This document shows, one piece after another, positions 1 through 8,187 of a stretch of 64,000 nt of DNA. The notes under the pieces are model-generated. The model was not told the origin of the DNA. It did no database searches and worked only from the letters and a program-made list of their open reading frames with translations. Position 1 is the first letter of the stretch, and every line of letters begins with the position of its first letter. This DNA is from Wolinella succinogenes DSM 1740 (GTDB lineage Bacteria > Campylobacterota > Campylobacteria > Campylobacterales > Helicobacteraceae): assembly GCF_000196135.1 (NCBI RefSeq), contig NC_005090.1:878001-942000 (forward strand). The letters run 5' to 3'. The translations under genes and the position numbers were made by a program.

Positions 1-2
1 GA

Positions 3-263
3 GAGCTTCAAGGAAGCGTCAAGAACAGAGAGCTTAAAGTGAGCCATCTCTACAGCCTTAAGTGCGCTCCTTGTCATGGGTATGACGGAGAGGGCAAGAT
101 TGCCCCTTCGCTGCTTGGCAAGAGTGAGACAGAGCTTTTGGCTAAACTAAGAGACTACAAAGAAGACAAAGTTCCAAACTCTTTAATGAAGGGGCTTTTG
201 ACCAATTCAACTCAGCAGGAGCTAGAGGACTTGGCTAAAGAGATTGCTGGATTCTCCAAGTAG
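3..263 (+). CDS. nosC2: NosC2-type monohaem cytochrome c, 5' truncated by window edge
   Basis: Small c-type cytochrome of the nos cluster, expected to carry electrons in the periplasm towards nitrous oxide reductase. The reading frame is open to the left edge, so the true start and signal peptide lie outside the window; a GTG at 39 would begin only a few residues before the haem site and is unlikely to be real. The haem-binding motif CAPCH is followed by GYDGEG, typical of class I cytochromes, and the Met in NSLMKG is a candidate sixth ligand. The stop lies 6 bp before nosH, so the two are cotranscribed. The name follows the nosC1-nosC2-nosH order known for Wolinella; the family call is firm, the exact symbol is inferred. 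Confidence 0.8.
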   Translation, partial: ELQGSVKNRELKVSHLYSLKCAPCHGYDGEGKIAPSLLGKSETELLAKLRDYKEDKVPNSLMKGLLTNSTQQELEDLAKEIAGFSK

Positions 264-269
264 GTTATC

Positions 270-1166
270 ATGAACAAATATACGACTAGAGCCACTCTCG
301 CCCATGTTGGTTTTTGGGATAGTTTCGTCTCGACTCGACCCGATGGAAAGAGGCGCCCAAGTCTCCGAGCTTGGCGCTATACAGTCGTCATCTCTGTGCA
401 CCTGCTCTTTTTGCTCTCCTATTATGCAGATATTCAGATTTTAGAGGGCTCTATTAGCGGCTCGCGGATGCTTGGGTTTCACCTCGCCGATCCTTTTATC
501 ACGCTTGAGGTGATGAGTGCCTACCGCGGAATTCCTACCAACCTCCTCATCGGTGCGGTAAGCATAGGAGGTTTTTATCTTTTTTTTGGCGGCAGGGCTT
601 TTTGTTCTTGGGTCTGTCCCTATGGAATTTTTGGTGAAATAGGAGAGAGGCTGCACCAAAAATTGCTCTCAAAAAAAATCATCCAAGAGCGGACATTCAG
701 CCCCTACTGGCGTTATATCTTTTGGATTTTTTTCCTCTCGCTCTCCTTTTTTGGAGGTTTTTTGGTCTTTGAGCTGTTCAATGTGGTGGGGATCCTTTCT
801 CGATTCATCATCTATGGTTGGAGTGCCGCCATCTCGTGGGTGATTTTGATCTTTGCTTTTGAAGTCTTTTTTTCACAACGAGCTTGGTGCCGCTATGTCT
901 GCCCCTTGGGAACCACCTATACGATGCTAGGGGGTGCGAGCGCAATGAAGATCGCTTGGAGTGAGGAGCAATGCAACCATTGCGGGGTCTGTTCCACCGT
1001 CTGCATTGTGCCCCATGTGCTGGATATGACCAAGAAAAAAAGTGAGGGCCAAAAGGGTGGAAAGCACCTCGTCCAAAGTGGTGATTGCACCCTATGCGGA
1101 CGATGCATTGATGTGTGCCATACGGATGCTTTGGGTTTTGAAAATCGACTCAAAAAGCTCCTCTAA
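270..1166 (+). CDS. nosH: NosH, membrane polyferredoxin of the nos cluster (NapH/NosR-C family)
   Basis: 298-residue membrane iron-sulfur protein, thought to work with NosG as a quinol-oxidising branch feeding electrons to N2O reductase. Hydrophobic segments lie near residues 37-53, 92-107, 145-170 and 180-200. Two CxxxCP motifs (CSWVCPYG near 112, CRYVCPLG near 207) sit at membrane boundaries, the NapH/NosR/CcoG pattern. Two [4Fe-4S] ferredoxin motifs follow near the C-terminus (CNHCGVCSTVC and CTLCGRCIDVC); the first continues as IVPH instead of the usual CP. It starts with ATG 6 bp after the cytochrome gene and is followed 21 bp later by nosF, consistent with one operon. Family assignment is strong; the role is from known nos systems. 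Confidence 0.88.
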   Translation: MNKYTTRATLAHVGFWDSFVSTRPDGKRRPSLRAWRYTVVISVHLLFLLSYYADIQILEGSISGSRMLGFHLADPFITLEVMSAYRGIPTNLLIGAVSIGGFYLFFGGRAFCSWVCPYGIFGEIGERLHQKLLSKKIIQERTFSPYWRYIFWIFFLSLSFFGGFLVFELFNVVGILSRFIIYGWSAAISWVILIFAFEVFFSQRAWCRYVCPLGTTYTMLGGASAMKIAWSEEQCNHCGVCSTVCIVPHVLDMTKKKSEGQKGGKHLVQSGDCTLCGRCIDVCHTDALGFENRLKKLL

Positions 1167-1187
1167 AAGAGCCAAAAGGAGAAACTA

Positions 1188-1826
1188 TTGATTGAGATTG
1201 ATTGCGTCAGCAAAAGCTTTGGTGGACAAAAGGTGCTAGAGGAGGTCTCTTTGGGAATCGCCAAAGGAGAGAAGCTCCTGCTTATGGGGCAAAATGGCGC
1301 AGGAAAGACAACGCTTATGAGGATGATTTTGGGCGAGTATCGTCCCGATAAAGGAGGGGTCAAAATCGATGGATGCGACCCCCTTAGGGAGCGTCAAAAG
1401 GCTTTGGCGCAAATCGCGTTTGTTCCTCAGATGCCTCCGCCCCTCAAGCTCACGCTAGAAGAGCTGACCTATTATGTGAGCCAAAGTTGTGGCATAGAGA
1501 GCGAACGGGTTTGGAAGTTTGCCGAGGCGATGGAGCTGGAGTGGAAACAAAATCTTAAAAAGACTTTTTTCAAGCTCTCTGGGGGGATGAAGCAGAAACT
1601 TTTAATTGCTATTGCCTTGAGTCGTGACGCTCAAGTGCTCATGTTTGATGAACCCACAGCCAATCTTGATCCTAGCGCGAGAATACGATTTGATGCGCTT
1701 TTGAGAGAGTTTGCCATGGATAAGAGCCTCATTTTCATCTCCCATCGTATTCAAGAAGTGGAGGGATTAGTAGAGCGAATCGTCGAGATGGATCTTGGAA
1801 AGGTGGTGCGTGATGAGAAGATTTAG
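1188..1826 (+). CDS. nosF: NosF, ABC transporter ATPase of the NosDFY system
   Basis: 212-residue ATP-binding cassette subunit that with NosY and periplasmic NosD supplies a sulfur or copper species for the CuZ site of N2O reductase. Visible motifs: Walker A GQNGAGKTT (near residue 33), signature LSGGMKQK, Walker B VLMFDEPTANLDP and a switch-region His in ISHR. The start is TTG, chosen because a GGAG ribosome-binding site lies just upstream; no nearer ATG is in frame. At about 210 residues it is shorter than many NosF proteins (around 300), lacking the C-terminal extension. Its end overlaps the following nosL-like gene, so translation is probably coupled. Confidence 0.88.
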   Translation: MIEIDCVSKSFGGQKVLEEVSLGIAKGEKLLLMGQNGAGKTTLMRMILGEYRPDKGGVKIDGCDPLRERQKALAQIAFVPQMPPPLKLTLEELTYYVSQSCGIESERVWKFAEAMELEWKQNLKKTFFKLSGGMKQKLLIAIALSRDAQVLMFDEPTANLDPSARIRFDALLREFAMDKSLIFISHRIQEVEGLVERIVEMDLGKVVRDEKI

Positions 1827-2268
1827 TTATTGGGCGGCGATTTTAGCGGCATGGTTTCTTTTGGCGGGATGCCAGGAGATGGACACGAGTGCTGGGAAGT
1901 TGCGTTTTGATCGAGATATTTGCGAACGATGCAAGATGATCATTAGTGATAGAAATCACGCCCTAGAGGTGGTTTATCCCAAGGAGAGAAGGCGATACTA
2001 CTTTGATGATGTGGGTTGCTTGGCACTTTGGGTGCGGGACAATCAAATCTCATGGTTGCCAGAGGCGCTCATCTATGTCACTGATTTTTCTAATGGGAGA
2101 TGGATTGAGGCAAGGAGTGCGGCTTGGGTTGAGGGATACATCACTCCTATGGCGTTTGGCTATGCAGCCTTTGCTCCTGAAAAAAAGGAGATGCTTGAAG
2201 CTCAAGGAAAGCATATTTATCAATTTTCTGAAGTGATGGAGACGATCCAAAAAGAGAAGGAGCGCTGA
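1813..2268 (+). CDS. nosL: NosL-family copper lipoprotein, first of three paralogues
   Basis: Outer-face lipoprotein of the NosL family, which binds Cu(I) and is implicated in metallating N2O reductase. I chose the ATG at 1813 instead of an in-frame ATG at 1795 because it gives a proper signal peptide (MRRF, hydrophobic stretch, lipobox LLAGC) and has GGAAAGG upstream. The mature part holds CERCKM, matching the NosL CxxCxM metal site, followed by the conserved YYFDDVGCLALW and YVTD segments. It overlaps the nosF end and shares TGATG with nosY. Two further NosL-like genes follow, so which one is the functional NosL cannot be settled here. Confidence 0.82.
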   Translation: MRRFSYWAAILAAWFLLAGCQEMDTSAGKLRFDRDICERCKMIISDRNHALEVVYPKERRRYYFDDVGCLALWVRDNQISWLPEALIYVTDFSNGRWIEARSAAWVEGYITPMAFGYAAFAPEKKEMLEAQGKHIYQFSEVMETIQKEKER

Positions 2269-3095
2269 TGGGAAAGATTGCTTTAGTGGCATGGCTGGAT
2301 CTTAAAGAGTCGTTTCGTTCTCGTTGGTTTTTGGTCTATTCGCTGGTTTTTGGAGGAGCGGTGGCACTCTTTTTCCTTGCAGGGGTGACAGAGTCGCGTG
2401 TTCTTGGTTTTAGCGGATTAGGTCGATTGCTTCTGCTTTTTATTCAAGTTTGTGTCGTGATTCTGCCCGTATTCATTCTTATGAGCACTGTTAGGGCGAT
2501 CGCTTCTGATCGAGACAGCAATGTGCTTGAGTACCTGCTCTCCTTCCCTATTTCGCTAGCGGATTACTACTTTGGAAAATCTCTTGGAAGGCTAGTGAGT
2601 GTCTTTGTTCCCATTTTTGCCTCTTTGGTGCTAGCCATTGTGTGGGGAGGAATCAAGGGGGCGTCAATTCCATGGGAGATTTTTGGCTTTTATGTTTTGC
2701 TCATGTTTTCGCTTTCAGTGAGCTTTTTGGGAATCGCGCTTTTTATCTCTACTCTTGTGAAATCCCAAGAGATTGCCCTTGGATCGGCTTTTTTTGTCTG
2801 GTTGATTCTATTGGCTTTCATGGACATTTTGCTTATTGGAGTGATGATGAAAAATGCCTTTCCCGAGGAGGCAATTTTTGGCGTGGCGCTTCTTAACCCT
2901 ATTCAGGTTTTTCGGGTGGCGGCGATGGCGCTTTTTGATCCAGAGCTCTCCGTGATGGGCCCTGCGGCCTATTTTATTTTGGATAGTTTTGGCAAAGCAG
3001 GTTTTGCCCTCTATTCGATTTTCTATCCATTTCTGCTTGGGATGGGATGGCTTTGGGGGGGATATTTGATTTTTAAACGAAGGGATTTAGTGTGA
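2268..3095 (+). CDS. nosY: NosY, ABC transporter permease of the NosDFY system
   Basis: 275-residue integral membrane protein with about six hydrophobic segments (near residues 20-40, 50-75, 105-130, 145-170, 175-200, 245-270), the ABC-2 type permease layout used by NosY. The segment SDRDSNVLEYLLSFPIS is typical of the cytoplasmic coupling region of this family. It partners NosF. The start ATG overlaps the preceding stop (TGATG) and its own stop overlaps the next GTG start, so the block nosF-nosL-nosY-nosL is tightly coupled. Confidence 0.88.
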   Translation: MGKIALVAWLDLKESFRSRWFLVYSLVFGGAVALFFLAGVTESRVLGFSGLGRLLLLFIQVCVVILPVFILMSTVRAIASDRDSNVLEYLLSFPISLADYYFGKSLGRLVSVFVPIFASLVLAIVWGGIKGASIPWEIFGFYVLLMFSLSVSFLGIALFISTLVKSQEIALGSAFFVWLILLAFMDILLIGVMMKNAFPEEAIFGVALLNPIQVFRVAAMALFDPELSVMGPAAYFILDSFGKAGFALYSIFYPFLLGMGWLWGGYLIFKRRDLV

Positions 3096-3589
3096 GACAA
3101 AGAGTGAAAATAGGGGTAAAGATTTTCCTTATTGGGGTCTGTTTTTCAGGAATCTTGATGGCAGGATCGGGAGTTTCGCCAGAGAGGATGGAGGAGTGGC
3201 TCAAAGAGAGCAATACCACATGCCCTATCAAGTTTGTGGACACGAGCCGCTATCCCAAATGGCGCGCTGTGATTCTCTATAAAGACAACCAAAAGGAGTT
3301 TTTTAGTTCGCCAAAATCAATGCTCCACTACTTTTATACCCAATCGTATCGTAACTTCTCAGGTGTGCAAGCCCTCTATGTGACGGACTATGAGACAGGA
3401 GGTTTGATTGAATCAAGTGAAGCTTATTATGTTTTTGGAAGTCGAATCGTCAGTATGTCGGGAGATGATCTTATCCCCTTTGGCACTAGAGAATCGGCGG
3501 AAAAGTTCGCCAAAGAGCACTCAGGGAAGCGAATATTTGAGTTTAAAGAGGTCACTAAAAAGCTCGTGGACTATTTAGAAATCAGGTGA
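3092..3589 (+). CDS. nosL: NosL-related protein, second paralogue, divergent metal site
   Basis: 165-residue exported protein with an N-terminal signal (KIFLIGVCFSGILMAGSG) but no lipobox cysteine. It shares the NosL scaffold: a domain of about 130 residues with WRAVILYKDN, a short FSSPKSMLHYFY stretch, ALYVTDYETGGLIE and a C-terminal EHSGKRIFEFKEV. The CxxCxM site is reduced to a single Cys (NTTCPIKF), so metal binding must differ or be lost. GTG start overlapping the nosY stop. Its position straight after nosY matches where nosL is described in Wolinella, so this may be the gene published under that name. Confidence 0.7.
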   Translation: MRQRVKIGVKIFLIGVCFSGILMAGSGVSPERMEEWLKESNTTCPIKFVDTSRYPKWRAVILYKDNQKEFFSSPKSMLHYFYTQSYRNFSGVQALYVTDYETGGLIESSEAYYVFGSRIVSMSGDDLIPFGTRESAEKFAKEHSGKRIFEFKEVTKKLVDYLEIR

Positions 3590-3595
3590 TAAGCG

Positions 3596-4039
3596 ATGGA
3601 GAGAAGAGCCTTTATTCAGAGCTTTGTCCCTTTGGCGGCACTTCTTTGGTGGGGGGGATGCGAGAAGAGCGAGAAGAAATCCCGATGCGCCTTGTGTGGC
3701 ATGGATATCACGGAAGTGGAATATTATGCTAAAGCTATCGATTCTAAAGGGAGGGTGTATGAGTTTGATGATTTTGGATGCATGATTTTATACACTCAAA
3801 AGCACCCCTTGGCATGGAGCTATTTTGTCTATGCAAGAGATATTGGAGCCTTGGTGGATGCCACTAAAGCTCACTATTCTCGCACCGAGACGACCCCGAT
3901 GCATTATGGCTTTGGGGCTTATAAGGAGGAGGGGGAGGGAAGGGTGAGCTTTGAGGAAGCCAAAGAAGCGATGCTCAAAAATGAGACCTTGGCCAACCCT
4001 CTCTTTAGGCGAGTGCTTCTTAAAAGAGAGGGCCAATAA
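3596..4039 (+). CDS. nosL: NosL-family lipoprotein, third paralogue
   Basis: 147-residue lipoprotein with the signal MERRAFIQSF followed by a hydrophobic run and a WWGGC lipobox. The CALCGMDI motif is the canonical NosL copper-binding CxxCGM, and FDDFGCMILY matches the second conserved block of the first paralogue. C-terminal HYGFGAYKEE resembles the AFGYAAFAPE region there. It is the last gene of the nos block, 6 bp after the preceding stop and convergent with a chemoreceptor gene ending 5 bp away. Of the three paralogues it retains the most standard metal site. Confidence 0.82.
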   Translation: MERRAFIQSFVPLAALLWWGGCEKSEKKSRCALCGMDITEVEYYAKAIDSKGRVYEFDDFGCMILYTQKHPLAWSYFVYARDIGALVDATKAHYSRTETTPMHYGFGAYKEEGEGRVSFEEAKEAMLKNETLANPLFRRVLLKREGQ

Positions 4040-4043
4040 TCCA

Positions 4044-5195
4044 TCAAGAGGGAGAATCCACGAGAGATTGGAGGCCGCTTCTTAGGTACTCGCTACTGTT
4101 TTGAAGCCCCAAGGAGACCCCTTGTATCTCCTTGGAATGGATGGAGCGTCGCTCGCCCAATCCTTGAATATTTTGAACCTCTTTGGTGACGCGATTGATG
4201 CCCTCTTCGATCTCTTGGGTTGTTCCCAGAATCTGTTCAGATTCCTGGATGTTTCCTAAAAGGATCGACTCAAGCGATCCCATCTCTGTTTTGGTGCTCT
4301 CAGAGGCGAGCAGCAAGAGCTCCATCTGCTTGGAGTTGCGATGGATTTTGGATTCATTTGCATCAACGGAGAGGAGAATGGACTGGATGCCTGTATCAAT
4401 CTGGAGGAGGTTTTTCTGGGTGCGTTCAGCGAGCTTTCGCACTTCGTCCGCCACCACGGCAAACCCTCGACCATGCTCGCCTGCTCTAGCGGCTTCAATG
4501 GCGGCATTGAGAGCCAAAAGATTGGTTTGATCAGCAATCTCCTTGATGGTCTCAATCATCTTCTTGGCTCCCTTGGCGTTCTCGGCGAGCCCCTTGAATT
4601 CCTCTAAAAGCTCGCGCTCGATTTCGTGCACCATTTGAATTTGGGCGATGAGGTTTCCCACCTCTTTTTGGTTGTCATCAAGCCCTTTTTTGGCCTCTTT
4701 TGTCCCTTCTTGGTTCTTTTTGATTCCTTGGGCGAAGAGGGCGAGATTTGTTTTGGCTTCTTGGGAGATTTTCATGGAGCGTTCGATGATGGAGTGCTCT
4801 TCCTCCCCAAAAAGACGCACTTCATGTGACACTCGCTCGAGCCGATTGATGTAATTTTGGTTTTGGGTCTGTGCCTTTTGAATGCCTTGAGCGATTGTTT
4901 GAATATTCTCTTTAAAAGCGCTAATGGCCTCCAGTGTTTCTTGGGCTTCTTGGTTGTAGCGGGTGTCGATGGAAAGCTTTTTTTGCAGATCCATTTGGGT
5001 GAGTTCTTGATTCATCGCCCTAGAGAGATCGACGCCCCAGCGCTTTTCATCAATATCATGAAAGAGTAAAACCAAGGCGCAGGAGTATTGGATCATTTCC
5101 CCAAGGGGATTGTCGGTAAAGAAGTAGGCGTTAAAGAGAAGCAGAGCGATTCCTAGATAGTGGATTGCGCGCATACGGAAGAAGAGGGATTTCAT
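4044..5195 (-). CDS. methyl-accepting chemotaxis protein without periplasmic sensor domain
   Basis: 383-residue chemoreceptor. Two hydrophobic segments near the N-terminus (residues 13-27 and 32-45) are joined by only a few residues, so there is no extracellular ligand-binding domain; sensing must occur at or inside the membrane, for example redox or energy taxis. A long coiled coil follows, with the hallmark hairpin tip [20 protein letters not shown] and [15 protein letters not shown] near residues 220-265. No HAMP domain is evident. It is convergent with the nos cluster. Upstream is a perfect FNR-type site spaced correctly from a plausible -10 box (separate entry), suggesting oxygen- or nitrogen-oxide-dependent expression. 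Confidence 0.9.
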   Translation of the reverse strand: MKSLFFRMRAIHYLGIALLLFNAYFFTDNPLGEMIQYSCALVLLFHDIDEKRWGVDLSRAMNQELTQMDLQKKLSIDTRYNQEAQETLEAISAFKENIQTIAQGIQKAQTQNQNYINRLERVSHEVRLFGEEEHSIIERSMKISQEAKTNLALFAQGIKKNQEGTKEAKKGLDDNQKEVGNLIAQIQMVHEIERELLEEFKGLAENAKGAKKMIETIKEIADQTNLLALNAAIEAARAGEHGRGFAVVADEVRKLAERTQKNLLQIDTGIQSILLSVDANESKIHRNSKQMELLLLASESTKTEMGSLESILLGNIQESEQILGTTQEIEEGINRVTKEVQNIQGLGERRSIHSKEIQGVSLGLQNSSEYLRSGLQSLVDSPS

Positions 5196-5232
5196 GGTGA
5201 GGATTCCTTGTTAAAAAAGCAAAATAAGACCC

Positions 5233-5274
5233 AAGATACCTCACTTTGAAATTTCCTTCATTGATTCATATCAA
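5233..5274 (-). promoter_or_regulatory. FNR/Crp-type site and promoter for the chemoreceptor
   Basis: TTGATTCATATCAA at 5261-5274 is a perfect palindrome identical to the FNR consensus TTGAT-N4-ATCAA. On the minus strand a TATCTT -10 element lies at 5238-5233, which places the site centre about 41.5 bp upstream of the predicted start near 5226, the class II activator position. The site overlaps the stop codon of the neighbouring exporter gene. The regulator could be FNR-like or one of the Nss proteins described in Wolinella; this is inference. Confidence 0.6.
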
Positions 5275-6170
5275 CCCCTGCTTTTTTGTCGATAAAACGC
5301 TCCAACTACTCCTAAAAAGATGAGTCCACAGCCAAAGAGTTGCGAAGAGTTGAGCGTCTCGCCCAGCAGAAGGTAGCCAAGGATGAGAGAGAAGAGGGGG
5401 ATGAGGTTGGTGAATCCTGCGGCTTGGCTTGCCTCCACTTTGGAGAGGGCGTAGTTGTAGAGCCCATACCCGCCAAAGCTCACCACCACTCCTAAGTAAA
5501 CAATAGCCCCAATCGCTCCAAAATGAAGCTCATCCCTTCCCATGGGTTCACTCAAAGGAGAGGCAAAGGTCAAAACTCCAAAAAAGAGCGCTCCCATGAG
5601 CGACTGAAATCCAGTGAGAAAAAAGGCATTGTAGCGCTGGCTTAAACGCTTGACGCTAATGGTGAAGAAAGCGGCGCAGAGCATCGCTAAAAACTCCAAG
5701 AAATTCCCCAGCAGAGGGTTGGGAGCGTAGTCACTCAAAGAGGAGGAGAGGCTAAGCCAAAGAGCCCCTAGAATCGCCACTAAAAATCCAATCATCATTC
5801 GACTCTTAAGCCGTTCGCCTAGAAGCCATGCGGCCAACAGAGCGACCAATACAGGGAGCATGGATGAGATCATGCCCGCTTGAGAGGCGGTGGTGTTTTC
5901 AATCGCTTTGGATTCAAAGACGAAGTAGAGGCAGGGTTCAAGCAGGGCCATGAGAAGCAGAGCGGGGAGGTCTTGGGGGCGAAAAGAGCGAAGAGACATT
6001 TTGGGAATAAAGAGGAGAAGAAAGAGCGTGGCAAAAAGGAGTCGCCAAAAAATCACCCAAGAAGAATCGTAACTGATAAACGCATATTTGAGCGCGATAA
6101 AGGAGCTCCCCCAAATGAACATCGCTAAGATGAGCGCCCCATAGGGGAGGAGGGTGGAGCGATTTGACAT
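5271..6170 (-). CDS. EamA/DMT-family transporter
   Basis: 299-residue protein with about ten hydrophobic helices arranged as two repeated EamA domains (roughly residues 10-140 and 150-290). WGSSFIALKYA in helix 1 and the late LIPLFSLILGYLLLGE are characteristic of the drug/metabolite transporter superfamily, usually exporters of amino acids or other metabolites. The substrate cannot be predicted. Same strand as marC, with a 5-bp gap, so the two probably share a transcript. Confidence 0.87.
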   Translation of the reverse strand: MSNRSTLLPYGALILAMFIWGSSFIALKYAFISYDSSWVIFWRLLFATLFLLLFIPKMSLRSFRPQDLPALLLMALLEPCLYFVFESKAIENTTASQAGMISSMLPVLVALLAAWLLGERLKSRMMIGFLVAILGALWLSLSSSLSDYAPNPLLGNFLEFLAMLCAAFFTISVKRLSQRYNAFFLTGFQSLMGALFFGVLTFASPLSEPMGRDELHFGAIGAIVYLGVVVSFGGYGLYNYALSKVEASQAAGFTNLIPLFSLILGYLLLGETLNSSQLFGCGLIFLGVVGAFYRQKSRG

Positions 6171-6175
6171 GGGCT

Positions 6176-6814
6176 TTAGAGGGTGAGGCTGTTTTTCACG
6201 CCAGTGAAGATGATCTCCGCTGAGAGCGCGGCTAGGAAGAGTCCTGTGAGTTTAGTGAGGATGCTGATTCCTATTTTTCCAATGAGCTGCTCAAGGTAGC
6301 TTCCTAGATAAAGCAGAATGCCCGTGCTTACGACGGCGCCAAAGAGAGCGCTTAAGCTCACAACCATCTCCACGAGCTCCTTGGTCTCGGCTCCCATCAC
6401 AAGAAGCATCCCCGTGGTGGCAGGTCCAACCGTGACGGGAATGGCCAAAGGAACGACCGCAGGATCACCGACTTCATCACCGATCATGATCTTCTTATCT
6501 TGAATGAGCGAAACAGCCGAAAGGAAGAGGAGCGCTCCCGCGCCGATTCTAAACGAATCGATGGTGATTCCTAGCACCTTGAAAATGCCCTCTCCAAAGA
6601 AAAAAAGCACAAAAGAGGCGATGAGAATCGCCACAGTGGTTCTTAGGGCGAGCTTGCCCATCGCAGGGCGGCTCATCTCTTTGGTCAGAGAGAGGAAGAC
6701 GGAGAGAACGAAAAAGGGCGAAAGGATGAAGAAAAACTTCACATAGATGGCAAAAAAGAGGCTGAGCGGACTCACTAGAAACACCTTCGAAAAGATTTGA
6801 CGAAAATGTAGCAT
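6176..6814 (-). CDS. MarC-family integral membrane protein
   Basis: Six-helix membrane protein of the MarC/UPF0056 family, of unsettled biochemical role. The motif PLAIPVTVGPATTGMLLV and the preceding loop are family hallmarks. I use the ATG at 6814 rather than an upstream in-frame codon (6853) because AAGGAG lies 5 nt before it; this gives 212 residues, the normal MarC length. Divergent from the ligase gene on the plus strand. Confidence 0.85.
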   Translation of the reverse strand: MLHFRQIFSKVFLVSPLSLFFAIYVKFFFILSPFFVLSVFLSLTKEMSRPAMGKLALRTTVAILIASFVLFFFGEGIFKVLGITIDSFRIGAGALLFLSAVSLIQDKKIMIGDEVGDPAVVPLAIPVTVGPATTGMLLVMGAETKELVEMVVSLSALFGAVVSTGILLYLGSYLEQLIGKIGISILTKLTGLFLAALSAEIIFTGVKNSLTL

Positions 6815-6822
6815 ACTTCTCC

Positions 6823-6850
6823 TTGAGGCGGAGCTCAAAACTGCTATAAT
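6823..6850 (+). promoter_or_regulatory. sigma-70-type promoter for the CoA ligase gene
   Basis: TTGAGG at 6823-6828 and TATAAT at 6845-6850 are separated by 16 bp and would start transcription about 45 bp before the ligase ATG. The element overlaps the 5' region of the divergent marC gene. Confidence 0.55.
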
Positions 6851-6900
6851 CAAAACTTTCCAAGCGATTGGACTACTTCCAAAAAGAGATAGGATAAGCG

Positions 6901-8187
6901 ATGTTTTACGATCCCAACGAAGGCCTCTCTCGCTCCGAGCTAGACGCCTTAGCCCTTCAGCGCTTCCAAGAGACTTTAGCGCGCGCCTCGAAATCTCCCG
7001 CCTACCAGAAGAAAAATCTTCCCTCCACTCTCCGTTCCCTCCAAGAGGTTCGCGAGCTTCCCTTTACGCTCAAGCAAGACCTGCGTGATGCTTTCCCCTA
7101 TGGATTCCTTGCCGCCCCCTTGGAATCGTGTGTGAGGCTCCATAGTTCCAGCGGCACGACGGGCAATCCCACGGTGATGCTCTACACGCAAAATGACTTA
7201 GACAATTGGTCTAAGTTGATGGCGCGCTGTATGAGCTTAAGTGGAGCGAATCGCCATGATATTTTTCAGAATATCATGGGATATGGACTCTTCACGGGAG
7301 GGATCGGATTCCATTATGGTGCAGAGAGATTGGGGATGCTCACGATTCCTATTGGTCCAGGAAATAGCAAGCGTCAGGGCTGGTTCATGAAGCATTTAGG
7401 GGTGAGTGTGGTGCATATCTTGCCAAGCTACGCCTTTAGATTATATTCCCACCTCAAAGAGGAGGGGGTCGATCCCAAAGAGCTTCCTTTAAGAATCGCT
7501 TTTATTGGGGCAGAGCCCCACAGCGAGGCGATGCGGCGTGAAATTGAGCGTCTGTATGGAATCAAGGCTTTCAACTCTTTTGGGCTCTCTGAGATGAATG
7601 GTCCAGGCGTGGCTTTTGAGTGTCAGGAGCAGAGCGGGATGCATCTTTGGGAGGACTACTACTATGCGGAGATCATTGATCCAGAGACGCTTGAGGTCTT
7701 GCCCGATGGAGAGTGGGGGGAGCTGGTGATTAGCTCCATCCATAGAGAGGCGATGCCTTTGGTGCGCTATCGAACGCGCGATTTGACAAGAATTATCCCT
7801 GAGCCATGCAAGTGCGGAAGAGTCCATCGGCGAATCGATCGCATCAAGGGACGCACCGATGATATGCTCATTATCAATGGGGTCAATCTTTTCCCTATGC
7901 AGATTGAAAAGACGATTCTAGGGATGAAGGGAGTGGGAAGCCACTATATTATCGAAGTGCATAAAGAGCAGTTTCTTGATAAGCTCTATGTCAAAATCGA
8001 AATGACCGAGGAGGCATTTTCGGGCAGCCTCAGTGAGTTAGAGGCACTCCAAAAGAGCCTCACAGCGGCGCTCACATCAGAGCTTGGGGTCAACCCCAAG
8101 GTGAAGCTAGTCGAGAGAGGGAGTCTGCCTGTGGAAGAGGGAAAAGCCAAGCGAGTCTATGACTACCGAGAAAAGGAGCTTGCATGA
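6901..8187 (+). CDS. paaK: phenylacetate-CoA ligase family enzyme (PaaK-like)
   Basis: 428-residue adenylate-forming ligase that activates an aryl acid, classically phenylacetate, with ATP and CoA. Visible motifs: the P-loop LHSSSGTTGNPT near residue 80, NSFGLSEMNGPGVAFEC near 222, YRTRDLT and GRTDDMLIINGVNLFP near 317, all characteristic of the PaaK family. Length is normal (around 430). The stop overlaps the next gene, which encodes an ACT-domain protein; this pair is common in anaerobes, often near indolepyruvate:ferredoxin oxidoreductase, but that enzyme is absent here. Natural substrate therefore uncertain. Confidence 0.88.
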   Translation: MFYDPNEGLSRSELDALALQRFQETLARASKSPAYQKKNLPSTLRSLQEVRELPFTLKQDLRDAFPYGFLAAPLESCVRLHSSSGTTGNPTVMLYTQNDLDNWSKLMARCMSLSGANRHDIFQNIMGYGLFTGGIGFHYGAERLGMLTIPIGPGNSKRQGWFMKHLGVSVVHILPSYAFRLYSHLKEEGVDPKELPLRIAFIGAEPHSEAMRREIERLYGIKAFNSFGLSEMNGPGVAFECQEQSGMHLWEDYYYAEIIDPETLEVLPDGEWGELVISSIHREAMPLVRYRTRDLTRIIPEPCKCGRVHRRIDRIKGRTDDMLIINGVNLFPMQIEKTILGMKGVGSHYIIEVHKEQFLDKLYVKIEMTEEAFSGSLSELEALQKSLTAALTSELGVNPKVKLVERGSLPVEEGKAKRVYDYREKELA

